Positions 29,525-40,301 are shown, counted from the stretch's first letter. The stretch: DNA of 64,000 bases from Phytohabitans aurantiacus (GCF_027923225.1 NZ_BSDI01000013.1:96228-160227); one strand, 5' to 3'. A program made the numbers and translations. The notes: generated by a model not told the origin, from the sequence alone.

Positions 29525-31126
29525 GTGGGTTACGTGGACGTCGCGGGTGTCGCGCACGCGCTGCCGGACGGCCGGGAGCTCTTCGCCGACGTGTCGTTTC
29601 GGGTCGGCGAGGGTGCGAAGGTGGCCCTGATCGGGCCGAATGGCGCCGGCAAGACGACTTTGCTCCGGATGGTCTCCGGCGACCTGCCCGTGCCCGTGGG
29701 CGGCGTTGCCCGTGCGGGTGGGCTGGGCGTCATGCGGCAGTTCATCGGCATGATCGGCGACGAGACCACCCTTCAGGGGCTGGCCATGTCGCTGGCGCCG
29801 CCGCGGCTGCGCGAGGTGGGTGAGCGGCTCGCCGCCGCCGAAGCCGCGCTGCACAAGAGCCCTGAGTCCGAGCGCGCCCAGATCGGATACGCCAACGCGC
29901 TCGCCGTCTGGGGCGAAGCCGGCGGGTACGACGCGGAGGTGCTCTTCGACACCGTGTCCACCCTCGTGCTCGGCAAGCCGTGGGACGCGACCCGCGACCG
30001 GCCGGTACGCACGCTCTCCGGTGGCCAGCAGAAACGGTTCGCGCTCGAACTGCTGCTGCGCGGCCCCGACGAGGTACTGCTGCTCGACGAGCCCGACAAC
30101 TTCCTCGACGTGCCCGGCAAGCGCTGGCTGGAGGAGCGGCTGCGCGAGTCGGCCAAGTCCGTGCTGTACGTCTCGCACGACCGCGAACTGCTCGCCCAGA
30201 CCGCCGACAGGGTCGTCACCGTCGAGGGCGGCAGCGCGTGGGTGCACCCGGGCGGGTTCGCGTCCTGGCACGAGGCCCGGGTCGCCCGGCACGAGCGGCT
30301 GGAGGAGTCCCGGCGCCGCTGGGATGAAGAGCATCAGAAGCTGCGCGAGCTGATGCTGATGTACAAGCAGAAGGCCGCCTACAACGACGGCCTGGCGTCG
30401 CGGTACCAGGCGGCGCAGACCCGGCTCCGCAAGTTCGAGGAGGCCGGACCGCCGCCATTGCCGCCCCGCGAGCAGGACATCCGCATCAAGCTGCGCGGTG
30501 GGCGCACAGGCAAGCGAGCCGTGATGTGCGAGCAGCTCGAGCTCGACGGCCTCACCTACCCCTTCGACCTGGAGATCTGGTACGGCGACCGGGTGGCGGT
30601 GCTCGGCGCCAACGGCACCGGCAAGTCACACTTCCTCCGGCTGCTGGAGACACCGTCGTCCGTGGCTCACGGTGGGGTGGCCCGGCTTGGTGCCCGCGTA
30701 CGTCCCGGCCACTTCTCGCAGACGCACGATCATCCCGAGCTGATCGACAAGACGCTCGTCGAGGTGCTCTGGCGCGGCGATGACCACCGCGACGGCATGG
30801 ACCGGCACGGCGCGATGAAGGTGCTCAACCGCTACGACCTGGCGGGGCAGGGCGACCAGAGGTTCGGCACGCTGTCGGGCGGGCAGCAGGCGCGCTTCCT
30901 GGTACTCCTGCTGGAGCTCTCCGGTGCGACGCTGCTGCTGCTCGACGAGCCGACCGACAACCTCGACCTGGCATCCGCCGAGGCGCTGGAAGAAGGGCTG
31001 AAGGCGTTCGAGGGAACTGTCATCGCGGTCACGCACGACCGGTGGTTCTGCCGCTCCTTCGACCGGTACGTGGTGTTCCAGAACGATGGCGAGGTCAAGG
31101 AGAGCACCGAGCCGGTCTGGGATTGA
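29525..31126 (+). CDS. ABC-F family ATPase (ribosome-associated type)
   Basis: This 533-aa protein has two ABC ATPase domains on one chain and no membrane segments, the hallmark of the ABC-F family. Members act on the ribosome in translation or in antibiotic protection. Walker A motifs are GPNGAGKTT (about 38-46) and GANGTGKS (about 361-368). Both signature motifs read LSGGQQ, and the Walker B motifs are LLLDEPDNF and LLLDEPTDNL. A charged interdomain linker lies at about 245-315. Whether it is a housekeeping factor or a resistance protein cannot be told from sequence alone. The start is GTG 29525. Confidence 0.85.
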   Translation: MGYVDVAGVAHALPDGRELFADVSFRVGEGAKVALIGPNGAGKTTLLRMVSGDLPVPVGGVARAGGLGVMRQFIGMIGDETTLQGLAMSLAPPRLREVGERLAAAEAALHKSPESERAQIGYANALAVWGEAGGYDAEVLFDTVSTLVLGKPWDATRDRPVRTLSGGQQKRFALELLLRGPDEVLLLDEPDNFLDVPGKRWLEERLRESAKSVLYVSHDRELLAQTADRVVTVEGGSAWVHPGGFASWHEARVARHERLEESRRRWDEEHQKLRELMLMYKQKAAYNDGLASRYQAAQTRLRKFEEAGPPPLPPREQDIRIKLRGGRTGKRAVMCEQLELDGLTYPFDLEIWYGDRVAVLGANGTGKSHFLRLLETPSSVAHGGVARLGARVRPGHFSQTHDHPELIDKTLVEVLWRGDDHRDGMDRHGAMKVLNRYDLAGQGDQRFGTLSGGQQARFLVLLLELSGATLLLLDEPTDNLDLASAEALEEGLKAFEGTVIAVTHDRWFCRSFDRYVVFQNDGEVKESTEPVWD

Positions 31127-31133
31127 ACCTTTC

Positions 31134-31147
31134 CGGACGCGCGTCCG
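31134..31147. promoter_or_regulatory. 14-bp perfect palindrome before copCD
   Basis: CGGACGCGCGTCCG equals its own reverse complement and lies 10 bases before the CopC-CopD start codon, just after the ABC-F stop. It could be an operator for a metal-responsive regulator, but no such regulator is nearby. Confidence 0.35.
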
Positions 31148-31157
31148 AACTACAGGT

Positions 31158-32762
31158 ATGCGTCGCTGGGTGCGGGCCCTGCTCGTGGGGATGTTCCTCG
31201 CCCTTGCCATGCCCGCGACCCCGGCCAGCGCCCACGCCGCGCTGGTCGCGACGACACCCACCCAGGGCGCGGTCGTCGGCTCCTCGCCCACCGAGGTGCG
31301 GCTGACCTTCAACGAGCCGGTGGGCGTCATTCCCGGCAAGACCCAGGTGATCGCCCCGAACGGGAAGCGGATCAACGAGGGCGATCCGGTCGCTTCCAAC
31401 GGCACCCTCACGATCGCCGTCCGCAAGGCGGACCGGCCACTCGGCACGTACCTCGTCAGCTATCGCGTGATCTCGGCGGACGGGCACCCGCTGGCCGGTG
31501 GGTTCATGTTCTCCGTGGGTGCGCCCTCGCAGACCGCGCCCGAGGCGGCCGGCGACGACAAGTCGGTGACGGTACTGCTCGGCGTCGCGAAGTACCTCGG
31601 ATATGTCGGCCTGACGCTGGTGGTCGGCCCGATCCTCATGCTGGCGGTGCTGTGGCCGCGCCGGCTGTCCACGCGCGGGCCGCTGCGGCTGATCCGCATA
31701 GGACTGGCGGCGCTGGCGGTGACCACGCTGGCGTCGTTGTGGCTCCAGGTGCCGTACCTGTCCGGCGCCGGGCCGTTCGAGGTGTCGGGCGTCGAGCTTC
31801 GCCAGGTGCTGACGAGCACGGTCGGCATCGCGCTGCTCGTCCGGCTGGTGATCATCGCCGCGGTGTGGGTACTGGTCCGTCCCCGTCCCGGCCGGCGTCG
31901 CGGTCTCCTGCTCGCCGCCCTCGGCGCCGGCGGCCTCCTGACCTGGGCGCTCGCCGGACACCCGGCCGCCTCGCCGATCCCGCCCGTCTCGGCGCTCGCC
32001 GACGTGCTGCACCTCGCCGCGATGTCCGTCTGGCTCGGCGGCCTGGTCGTACTGGTCGGGTTCCTCCTGCGCCGCGCCGACCCGCGTGAGCTGCACGTCA
32101 TCCTGCCCGTGTGGTCGCGGTGGGCGGCGGCCGCCATCCTGTGGCTCGTCGGCGGCGGCGCCGTACAGGCCCTGATCGAGTTGGGTGGGCTCGGCGCGAT
32201 CACCGGTACCGACTACGGCCGGCTCATACTGATCAAGGTCGGCCTGTTCGGCGCCATCATCGGCGTCGCGTACTTCTCGCGCCGGCTCGTGCTGCGCCGC
32301 GGCTCGCCGGGACGGCTGCGCCGGCTGGTCGGTATCGAACTCGGCATGACCGCGATCGTGCTGGTGGCCAGCTCGCTGCTAGTACAGACCACGCCCGGCC
32401 GGTCGGCGAACGTCGAAGCCGCGGCGGTGGCCGAGGCGCGCGGCTTCTCCACGACGCTGAGCAGCCCGGTCTTCTCGGTGCAGTTCGAGATCTTCCCCGT
32501 GCAGATCGGCGACAACAACACGCTGCACGCGTTCGTCTACACGCCCGAGGGCAAGCCGGTCGACGTGGCGGAGTGGAAGGTCACGGCCGCCCTCCCGGAA
32601 AAGGGTGTCGAACCCTTCGACAACCCGATCGCCACGATCCGCGGCAACCAGGGGATCGGCGCGGTGACCTTTCCGTTCCCCGGCAAATGGGAGCTGACCC
32701 TGACAATCCGGGTCTCCGACATCGACCAGGCGACGGTAAAGACCACAGTCCCCGTCCCCTGA
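31158..32762 (+). CDS. CopC-CopD-type copper resistance/import fusion
   Basis: This 534-aa protein joins three parts. A signal peptide ends at ASA|H, so the mature protein would begin with His, a known copper ligand in CopC. A CopC-like domain follows (AHAALVATTPTQGAVVGSSP to about residue 125). A CopD-like membrane domain of about eight helices spans about 150-410. A periplasmic C-terminal beta domain of about 110 residues then resembles YtkA-type domains. I chose ATG 31158, which starts right at the signal peptide; the longer frame overlaps the ABC-F gene. The architecture is like Bacillus YcnJ. The role in copper uptake or tolerance is inferred from the family. Confidence 0.82.
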   Translation: MRRWVRALLVGMFLALAMPATPASAHAALVATTPTQGAVVGSSPTEVRLTFNEPVGVIPGKTQVIAPNGKRINEGDPVASNGTLTIAVRKADRPLGTYLVSYRVISADGHPLAGGFMFSVGAPSQTAPEAAGDDKSVTVLLGVAKYLGYVGLTLVVGPILMLAVLWPRRLSTRGPLRLIRIGLAALAVTTLASLWLQVPYLSGAGPFEVSGVELRQVLTSTVGIALLVRLVIIAAVWVLVRPRPGRRRGLLLAALGAGGLLTWALAGHPAASPIPPVSALADVLHLAAMSVWLGGLVVLVGFLLRRADPRELHVILPVWSRWAAAAILWLVGGGAVQALIELGGLGAITGTDYGRLILIKVGLFGAIIGVAYFSRRLVLRRGSPGRLRRLVGIELGMTAIVLVASSLLVQTTPGRSANVEAAAVAEARGFSTTLSSPVFSVQFEIFPVQIGDNNTLHAFVYTPEGKPVDVAEWKVTAALPEKGVEPFDNPIATIRGNQGIGAVTFPFPGKWELTLTIRVSDIDQATVKTTVPVP

Positions 32763-32768
32763 GAACCC

Positions 32769-32798
32769 TTTACGGAAGTGTGATGCGGCCCTTACTGT
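32769..32798 (+). promoter_or_regulatory. candidate thi-operon promoter
   Basis: TTTACG (32769-32774) and TACTGT (32793-32798) are 18 bases apart. A start near 32805 would place the whole TPP aptamer at the 5' end of the mRNA. Confidence 0.5.
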
Positions 32799-32811
32799 GA
32801 GGGCAGGAGTG

Positions 32812-32900
32812 ACCCACGGGAGCCCGGTGCACCGGGCTGAGAGGGGGGCATGCAGCCCCCGACCGTCGAACCTGATCCGGGTAATGCCGGCGCAGGGAGG
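32812..32900 (+). promoter_or_regulatory. TPP riboswitch (THI element)
   Basis: The conserved thi-box segments are all present: CACGGGAGCCCGGTG, GGGCTGAGAGG, GACCGTCGAACCTGATC, and GGGTAATGCCGGCGCAGGGA. A GC-rich helix (GGGGGC/GCCCCC) extends the stem that varies between species. The 3' end of the aptamer overlaps the thiE ribosome-binding site GGAGGAG (32896-32902). Binding of thiamin pyrophosphate would therefore hide that site and reduce translation. This is a direct sequence match to the family. Confidence 0.95.
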
Positions 32901-32908
32901 AGTGTTGC

Positions 32909-33511
32909 ATGCCGTTTCCTCGGCTTCACCTCATCACCGATTCGTTCGCCGTCGCGCGGGCGGCTGTCGACGCCGCTGGGCCGGAGCTGGCCGTACAGGT
33001 ACGGGTCGAAGACGGCGTCGACGACCGGGACGCGTACGAGCTGGCCGGCAAGGTTGTCGAGCTGTGCGTTGGTGCGGGGGCGTTGTGCCTGGTCAATGAC
33101 CGGTTGCACGTCGCGCTCGCGGTCGGGGCCGGCGGTGGGCACGTGGGCGCGCTCGACCTGCCCGTCGACGCCGCCCGGCGGGTGCTCGGGCCGGGCGCGG
33201 TGCTCGGCGCGACGGCTCGCGATCCCGGCACGGCGAGACGGGCGGTCGCGGCGGGCGCCACGTATCTGGGCGTCGGGCCGGCGTACGCCACGTCCACAAA
33301 GGACGGACTGCCGCCACCGATCGGCCCGGCAGGGGTCGCCGCGGTGGCGGCCGCTGTCGGCGTACCCGTCATCGCGATCGCCGGTGTCACCGCCGCCCGG
33401 GTGCCCGAACTGCTCGAAAGCGGCGCGTACGGGGTCGCGGTGATCGGCGCGATCGGCCGGGCGCCCGATCCCGGCGCCGCCACGATCGAACTGCTGAAAG
33501 CCCTCTCATGA
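32909..33511 (+). CDS. thiE: thiamine-phosphate synthase
   Basis: ThiE (200 aa) joins the pyrimidine and thiazole halves to give thiamin phosphate. The TIM-barrel signatures LVNDRLHVALAVGAGGGHVG, GPAYATSTKDGLPPPIG and VIAIAGVTAARV are clear. The usual QLREK segment reads VQVRVED, so the conserved lysine is replaced. This may be an actinobacterial variant. ATG 32909 lies seven bases after the ribosome-binding site that overlaps the riboswitch. It overlaps thiO by four bases. A second ThiE/TenI protein is encoded at 35509. Confidence 0.88.
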   Translation: MPFPRLHLITDSFAVARAAVDAAGPELAVQVRVEDGVDDRDAYELAGKVVELCVGAGALCLVNDRLHVALAVGAGGGHVGALDLPVDAARRVLGPGAVLGATARDPGTARRAVAAGATYLGVGPAYATSTKDGLPPPIGPAGVAAVAAAVGVPVIAIAGVTAARVPELLESGAYGVAVIGAIGRAPDPGAATIELLKALS

Positions 33512-34542
33512 GTACCGACATCGAGGTGGTGGGCGCGGGGCCGATTGGGCTTGCCATCGGGTGGCGGTGTGCGCAGCGGGGCATGACGGTGCGAGTCGTC
33601 GACGATGGACGTACCGGTGCCGCGCATGCCGCCGCCGGGATGCTGTCGCCGGTCGCCGAGGCGTACTTCGGTGAAGAGGCGCTCACCGGGCTGCTCGTCG
33701 AGTCGGCGAAACGGTGGCCCGCGTTCGCCGCCGAGCTGGGCGACGTCGGATATCGCGACGACGGCACCCTGGTGGTGGCGCTGACCAGCGACGACCTGGC
33801 CGAGGCGGAGCGCCTGCGCGCGTACCAGGCAAGCCTGAGGCTGCCGATCACCGCGATGCGCGCGTCCGAGCTGCGAGACCGCGAGCCTCGCCTGTCACCC
33901 CGAATCCGCGGCGGCGCCCTCGCCGCCGGCGACCACCAGGTAGATCCCCGCAAGCTCGTTCCCGCGCTGCGCGAGGCAGCGATCGCGGCCGGCGCGTCGA
34001 TCACCCTCGGCGAGGCCGGGCCCGCGGGGGTCACGGTCGTCGCGGCGGGGTGTGGGTCCGCCGCCCTCGCCGGCGTGCCGGTCCGGCCGGTCAAAGGGCA
34101 GGTGCTGCGGCTTCGTGCGCCCGATCCGGGACCGCCGGGCTTCCGGCACGTGATCAGGGGGTACGCCGACGGCCGCCACGTCTATCTCGTGCCGCGAGCC
34201 GATGGGGAGGTCGTGGTCGGCGCGACCGTCGAGGAGCTCACCGACTCGGCGGTGACCGCGGGTGCGGTGCTCGACCTGCTGCGGGCCGCGACTGACCTGA
34301 TGCCGGACATCGCCGAGTACCACCTGGTGGAGGTGGTCGCCGGGCATCGACCCGGTACCCCCGACAACGCGCCGATCCTCGGGGCGCTCGACGGACGGCC
34401 GGGCGTCGTGGTGGCCACCGGTCACTACCGCCACGGGATCGTGCTGACCCCGATCACCGCTGATCTGATCGCCGACCTGGTCGAAAAGGGTGTGCCCGAC
34501 CCGATGCTGGCCCCGTTCACCCCAGCGAGGTTCCTCTCATGA
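33508..34542 (+). CDS. thiO: glycine oxidase ThiO
   Basis: ThiO (344 aa) is an FAD enzyme that oxidises glycine to the imine needed for thiazole formation in aerobes. The dinucleotide-binding motif is VVGAGPIGLAIGWRC. HAAAGMLSPVAEAYFGEEAL follows, and the C-terminal end is GHYRHGIVLTPITADLIADL. ATG 33508 overlaps thiE (ATGA), and its stop overlaps thiS the same way. Using ThiO rather than ThiH fits an aerobic actinobacterium. Confidence 0.92.
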   Translation: MSTDIEVVGAGPIGLAIGWRCAQRGMTVRVVDDGRTGAAHAAAGMLSPVAEAYFGEEALTGLLVESAKRWPAFAAELGDVGYRDDGTLVVALTSDDLAEAERLRAYQASLRLPITAMRASELRDREPRLSPRIRGGALAAGDHQVDPRKLVPALREAAIAAGASITLGEAGPAGVTVVAAGCGSAALAGVPVRPVKGQVLRLRAPDPGPPGFRHVIRGYADGRHVYLVPRADGEVVVGATVEELTDSAVTAGAVLDLLRAATDLMPDIAEYHLVEVVAGHRPGTPDNAPILGALDGRPGVVVATGHYRHGIVLTPITADLIADLVEKGVPDPMLAPFTPARFLS

Positions 34543-34739
34543 ATGTGCTCCTCAACGGGTCCGCGCACGTCCTGCCCGACGGGGCGACCGTAGCCGAGGC
34601 GGTCGCGGTCGCCACCGACCGCGCGCGCGGCGTCGCCGTCGCGGTCAACGGCGAGGTCGTACCGCGTACCGGCTGGCCGGATGCCGTGCTGCGCGACGGC
34701 GACCAGATCGAGGTGCTGACCGCGGCGCAGGGAGGCTGA
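34539..34739 (+). CDS. thiS: sulfur carrier protein ThiS
   Basis: ThiS (66 aa) is a ubiquitin-like carrier whose C-terminal thiocarboxylate supplies sulfur to the thiazole. The protein ends in the required Gly-Gly (VLTAAQGG). The start MNVLLNGSAHVLPDGATVAE is typical. It overlaps thiO by four bases, and thiG starts two bases after its stop. The adenylating enzyme (ThiF/MoeB) is not in this window. Confidence 0.93.
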   Translation: MNVLLNGSAHVLPDGATVAEAVAVATDRARGVAVAVNGEVVPRTGWPDAVLRDGDQIEVLTAAQGG

Positions 34740-34741
34740 CC

Positions 34742-35512
34742 ATGCCGTTGACGATCGCGGGCGAGTCGTTCGGGTCGCGCCTGATCCTCGGTACCGGTGG
34801 CGCGTCGTCGCTCACCGCGCTGGAAGAGGCGGTCAAGGCGAGCGGGACCGAACTCGTGACGGTGGCCCTGCGCCGGGTCGAGGCGGCGGCCACGATGGGC
34901 GGCGGTCTGCTCGACCTGCTCGACCGCTGCGGGGTACGCCTGCTGCCGAACACGGCCGGCTGCTACACGGCCACCGAGGCGATCAAGGTGGCTCACCTGG
35001 CGCGGGAGGCGTTCGAGACGCCGTGGGTCAAGCTCGAGGTGATCGGCGACGAGCGGACGCTCCTGCCGGACGGTGTCGAGCTGGTACGCGCCGCCGAGGA
35101 GCTGGTGGCCGACGGGTTCACGGTGCTGCCGTACACCACGGACGACCCGATCCTGGCGCGTCGCCTGGCCGATGTCGGCTGCGCCGCGGTCATGCCGGCG
35201 GGTGCGCCGATCGGGTCCGGGCTCGGTGTCACCAACCCGCATCACATCGCGCTGATCAGGCAGAACGTCGAAGTACCGGTGATCCTGGACGCCGGGATCG
35301 GCACGGCGTCGGATGCCGCGCTCGCGATGGAGCTGGGGTGCGACGGCGTACTGCTCGCGACCGCGGTCACCCGCGCGGCCGACCCGGCGCGGATGGCGGC
35401 CGCGATGCGGCACGCGGTCGAGGCGGGCTGGCTGGCGGCGGGCGCGGGCCGCATCCCCAAACGCTTCCACGCCTTGGCGTCCACGCCCGACGAGGGACGG
35501 CCAGACCTATGA
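34742..35512 (+). CDS. thiG: thiazole synthase
   Basis: ThiG (256 aa) builds the thiazole phosphate from deoxyxylulose phosphate, the glycine imine and ThiS sulfur. RLILGTGGASSLTALEEAV and LPNTAGCYTATEAIKVAHLA are typical. The Schiff-base lysine is expected at Lys97 in PWVKLEVIGD. PVILDAGIGTASDAALAMEL forms the phosphate-binding end. I chose ATG 34742; the longer frame is out of register with thiS. It overlaps the next gene by four bases. Confidence 0.95.
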   Translation: MPLTIAGESFGSRLILGTGGASSLTALEEAVKASGTELVTVALRRVEAAATMGGGLLDLLDRCGVRLLPNTAGCYTATEAIKVAHLAREAFETPWVKLEVIGDERTLLPDGVELVRAAEELVADGFTVLPYTTDDPILARRLADVGCAAVMPAGAPIGSGLGVTNPHHIALIRQNVEVPVILDAGIGTASDAALAMELGCDGVLLATAVTRAADPARMAAAMRHAVEAGWLAAGAGRIPKRFHALASTPDEGRPDL

Positions 35513-36120
35513 ACGGTGTGGTGGTGTTGACGGATCGGCGGCAGGTGCGCCGCCCGCTTCGCGAGGTGATCCAAAGAGCGGTCGATGGCGGGGCGCGATG
35601 CGTCGTACTCAGGGAAAAGGATCTGCCGCGCGACGAGCGTGCCGCGCTGGCGGCGGCCCTGCGGTCCGTACTCGCGCCGGTCGGTGGCCGGCTCGTCGTC
35701 GCGGGCCCGGACCCGCTCGGCGGCGATGCCGTGCACCTGACCGCCAGCGGCCCGTATCCGCCGCCCGACCTGGCTCTTGTCGGCCGCTCCTGCCACGACG
35801 TTTCCGAGTTGGAGCGGCTCACCACCGAGCACTACGCGATGGTGTCACCGGTCTTCCCGACCGAGTCGAAGCCCGGGTACGGCCCAGCGCTCGGCGTCGA
35901 TGGCCTGGCCCGGCTGGTCGGGTGCAGCCCGGTGCCGGTGCTCGCGCTCGGCGGGGTGACGCCGCGGACCGCGCGGGACTGCGTCGCCGCGGGTGCCGCG
36001 GGCGTGGCGGTCATGGGCGCGGTCATGCGGGCGGACGACCCGGCAGACGTGATCCGGGGCCTGGTGAGTGCGACAGAGTCCGTCGGACCTTTCGCTGACC
36101 GGGGTGGAGTGAGGTCATGA
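35509..36120 (+). CDS. second ThiE/TenI-family protein
   Basis: This 203-aa protein belongs to the thiamin-phosphate synthase/TenI family, the second in the operon. It carries the classic CVVLREKDLPRDER segment, which the first ThiE lacks. It also has GRSCHDVSELERL, SPVFPTESKPGYGPALG and PVLALGGVTPRTA. It may be TenI, the thiazole tautomerase that feeds ThiE, or the catalytically conventional ThiE. The sequence alone does not decide. It overlaps thiG and thiD by four bases each, so it is translated with both. Confidence 0.82.
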   Translation: MNGVVVLTDRRQVRRPLREVIQRAVDGGARCVVLREKDLPRDERAALAAALRSVLAPVGGRLVVAGPDPLGGDAVHLTASGPYPPPDLALVGRSCHDVSELERLTTEHYAMVSPVFPTESKPGYGPALGVDGLARLVGCSPVPVLALGGVTPRTARDCVAAGAAGVAVMGAVMRADDPADVIRGLVSATESVGPFADRGGVRS

Positions 36121-36905
36121 CACCACCGATCGCCCTCACGGTCGCCGGTTCCGACTCGGGCGCCGGGGCCGGCATCCAGGCCGACCTGAAGGTCTTCGCC
36201 GCGCTGCGGGTGTATGGCACGTCCGTGGTCACGGCGGTGACCGCGCAGAACACCCGCGGGGTGCACGACGTGTACCCGATCCCCGGGAACGTGGTGGGTG
36301 CCCAGCTCACCGCGCTCCTCGACGACATGCCGCCGCTGGCGACCAAGACCGGGATGCTCGCGAGCGGGGAGGTGGCCGCCGCGGTGACGGCGAAGGCGCG
36401 CGCCGGGCTCCTGCCGAACCTGGTCGTCGACCCGGTACTGGAGTCGTCGAGCGGTCGCCGGCTGGGCGTGGTGAGCGCCATCGAGCGGCTGCTGCCGTAC
36501 GCCCTGGTGGCCACGCCCAACTGTGAAGAGGCGTCCGCCCTGGTGGGCTGGCCGGTCGCCACCCCCGCCGACATGGCCGGTGCGGCGGGGCAACTCGCCG
36601 CGGGCGGGCCGAAGTTCGTCGTGGTGACCGGCGGCGACCTGGCCAGCGGCGACGAGGCGGTCGACGCGATGTGGACGGACGCGGGCGTGCGCTTCCTGCG
36701 GTACCCGCGCATCGCGACCCGCAACACCCACGGCACGGGCTGCACGTTCTCCGCCGCGATCGCCGCGCGGCTCGCGCTCGGCGACGCCGTGCCGCAGGCC
36801 GTCACGTTCGCCAAGCAGTACGTCGCCCGGGCGCTCGCCGACGCCCGGGAGTGGAAGTTGGGCAGCGGCGCGGGTCCGCTCGACCACTTTGGTTTCGACA
36901 AATGA
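36117..36905 (+). CDS. thiD: hydroxymethylpyrimidine/phosphomethylpyrimidine kinase
   Basis: ThiD (262 aa) phosphorylates HMP twice to give HMP-PP for ThiE. IALTVAGSDSGAGAGIQADL is the substrate-binding start. The ribokinase-type C-terminal motif NTHGTGCTFSAAIAARLA holds the catalytic aspartate position as Gly-Thr-Gly-Cys, as in other ThiD proteins. ATG 36117 overlaps the previous gene by four bases. No ThiE or TenA domain is fused to it. thiC starts 18 bases later. Confidence 0.94.
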   Translation: MTPPIALTVAGSDSGAGAGIQADLKVFAALRVYGTSVVTAVTAQNTRGVHDVYPIPGNVVGAQLTALLDDMPPLATKTGMLASGEVAAAVTAKARAGLLPNLVVDPVLESSSGRRLGVVSAIERLLPYALVATPNCEEASALVGWPVATPADMAGAAGQLAAGGPKFVVVTGGDLASGDEAVDAMWTDAGVRFLRYPRIATRNTHGTGCTFSAAIAARLALGDAVPQAVTFAKQYVARALADAREWKLGSGAGPLDHFGFDK

Positions 36906-36923
36906 TGGCCGTGGCTTGGAGGC

Positions 36924-38512
<1,589 letters not shown>

Positions 38513-38516
<4 letters not shown>

Positions 38517-40294
38517 CGCTGGTCAGGGTCGGCCAACCCGCTGACCCAGTCGACGTACTCCTCGTCGCGGCGCGGGATGGGCGCGGGCCCGGCGTCACCG
38601 GTCGGTGCGGGTGTCTCCGGGCGCGGCTCGTCCTTGCGCTGCTCGGGCACCTCCACCGGCGGCGGCGCCGCCTTGCGGCGACCGAAGAGGCCACGGCGCG
38701 GGCGCTTCTCCGCGCTCTGTTCAGGCTCGGGCTGGGTCGGGGTCAACTCGGGCACCGGCCCCTTGCCGCCCGCGGCCTGCCGGCCGGCCGAGAAGGCGGT
38801 CACCGCCCCGGGCGCGGTCGGGTTCCGGGGCGGGCCGCCCTGCTGCTGCCGGCCCACTACCCCCGCCGCCCACTCGGGCGCGAGCGGCGGCCCGGGGACA
38901 TTCCGATCCGTGCCCGGACGACCTGGCTGGCCGGTCACTGGGCCGCCGCCGGGGTCCTGCCCGGTGTACGGAGAGCCGGTGTAAGCGGGGCCGCTGTGAG
39001 GCGGGCCGGTGTAAGGCGGGTTGGTGGCCGCGGGACCGGGAGGTGCGAAGGCTTCGGCGCGGGAGCCGCGCCGGCCCCGCTTCCGTAGCGGCGGCTTCTC
39101 GGCCGCGGGAGCGGACGCCGGCGAGCCCCGCGTCGCGGTGCCACGCTCGGGGCCGCCCTGGTCGAGCGCGCCAAGGTCGCGGGCCCGCGGATTCGAAGAG
39201 CCAAGATCCGAAGGACCCTGATCGGCACGGCCCTGATCGGCACGGGCCAGGTCTGGACGGCTCTGGTCGGGACGGGCCTGGTCGCGTGCGCCGCGGTTGG
39301 GCCCCTCGGGGTCGTCGGCGGAGCCGCGGGCCGTCGACGGGTGGTCGGGAGCGGAGCCGCGGGCCGTCGACGGGCGGTCGGGGGCGGAGTCGCGGGGGCG
39401 GTCGCCGGGGGCCCGGTCGGGGCCGGCGTCGGGAGCCGGCGACGGGTCGGCCGGGGCGGGACGGCGGATGGTGGTCGCGAGCATCGAGCCGAGGGCGCCG
39501 GCGGCGACGGCCACGAGCGCACCCCAGTACGGCGCGGCCTGGTACTTGTCGGCGTCGGTGCCCGGCCCGGCCACCAGGTACGCGAGCGACAGCGTCGCCG
39601 GCCCCACCACGCCAGCGGCGGCGAGGGCCCGCGACGGCCGGCTCAGCCAGCGGCCGAGACCGGCGGTGATGGCGCCAGCGGCCAGCGCCAGCAGGGGCAT
39701 GGTGATGACACCAAGACGCTGGGCGGTGCCGGTCGACAGCGTGGTCGGGTCGTAGACGCCGAGCCGCACCGCCGGCTGCTCATCGCCGAGCGACTGTCCC
39801 ATGGAGATCAGGCCGAGGAGCCAGGCGCCGGCCGTCACCACGACGACGTTCCAGAAGAGGGCGTCCTGGCTGAGCACCGCGATCGCCGCGAAGATGCCGG
39901 CGATCGTGCCAAGGCCGACGGAGAGTCCAATGATCAGTACCGGGTCGCCGGTGGGCACGTCGGCACCCCTGGCCGGCAGCATCGCGAGCGGCACCGCGAC
40001 AGCGGCGCCGAGGCTCGCGGCGATCGAGTACAGGATCCGCGAACCGGTCCCACCCTGGTATCCCTGCCGGAAGGCGCGCCGGTCGGCGGCGATGGCGCCC
40101 GCGACGGCGGCCACGATGGGGAACCAGGTGACCCAGGCGAGCTGGGCTACCCACAGGTTTTCCTCGGCGGCGGTGAAGGTGCGGTCGAGCCGCACGATCC
40201 CGAGACCGAACGCGATGCCCAGTTGACTCGTGCTGGCCAGCAGCCCGACGGCGAGCGCGGTGACCAGCACTCTGCCCCAGGTCCGAAGTGCCAT
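38513..40294 (-). CDS. membrane protein with long repeat-rich cytoplasmic-type tail
   Basis: I do not recognise this 593-aa protein. The first 280 residues hold about seven membrane helices, beginning VLVTALAVGLLASTSQLGIA. The last 310 are Pro/Ala/Gly/Arg-rich and look disordered, with tandem repeats (11-residue PSTARGSAPD units, degenerate ARPDQ units, PPYTG/PPHSG/SPYTG units). The tail ends in an acidic, less repetitive stretch. I chose ATG 40294 rather than GTG 40303 because a promoter (TTGGCG-18-TAACGT) ends seven bases before it, so the mRNA is probably leaderless. The membrane part could be an envelope scaffold; that is a guess. Confidence 0.65.
39320..39385 (-). repeat. 33-bp tandem repeat, two copies, in a coding region
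   Basis: Bases 39320-39352 and 39353-39385 are near-identical 33-bp units, encoding two 11-residue copies (PSTARGSAPD type) in the tail of the membrane protein. A degenerate third start follows. The period is a multiple of three, so copy-number change would keep the frame. Confidence 0.7.
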
Positions 40295-40301
40295 GCCCGG
40301 C

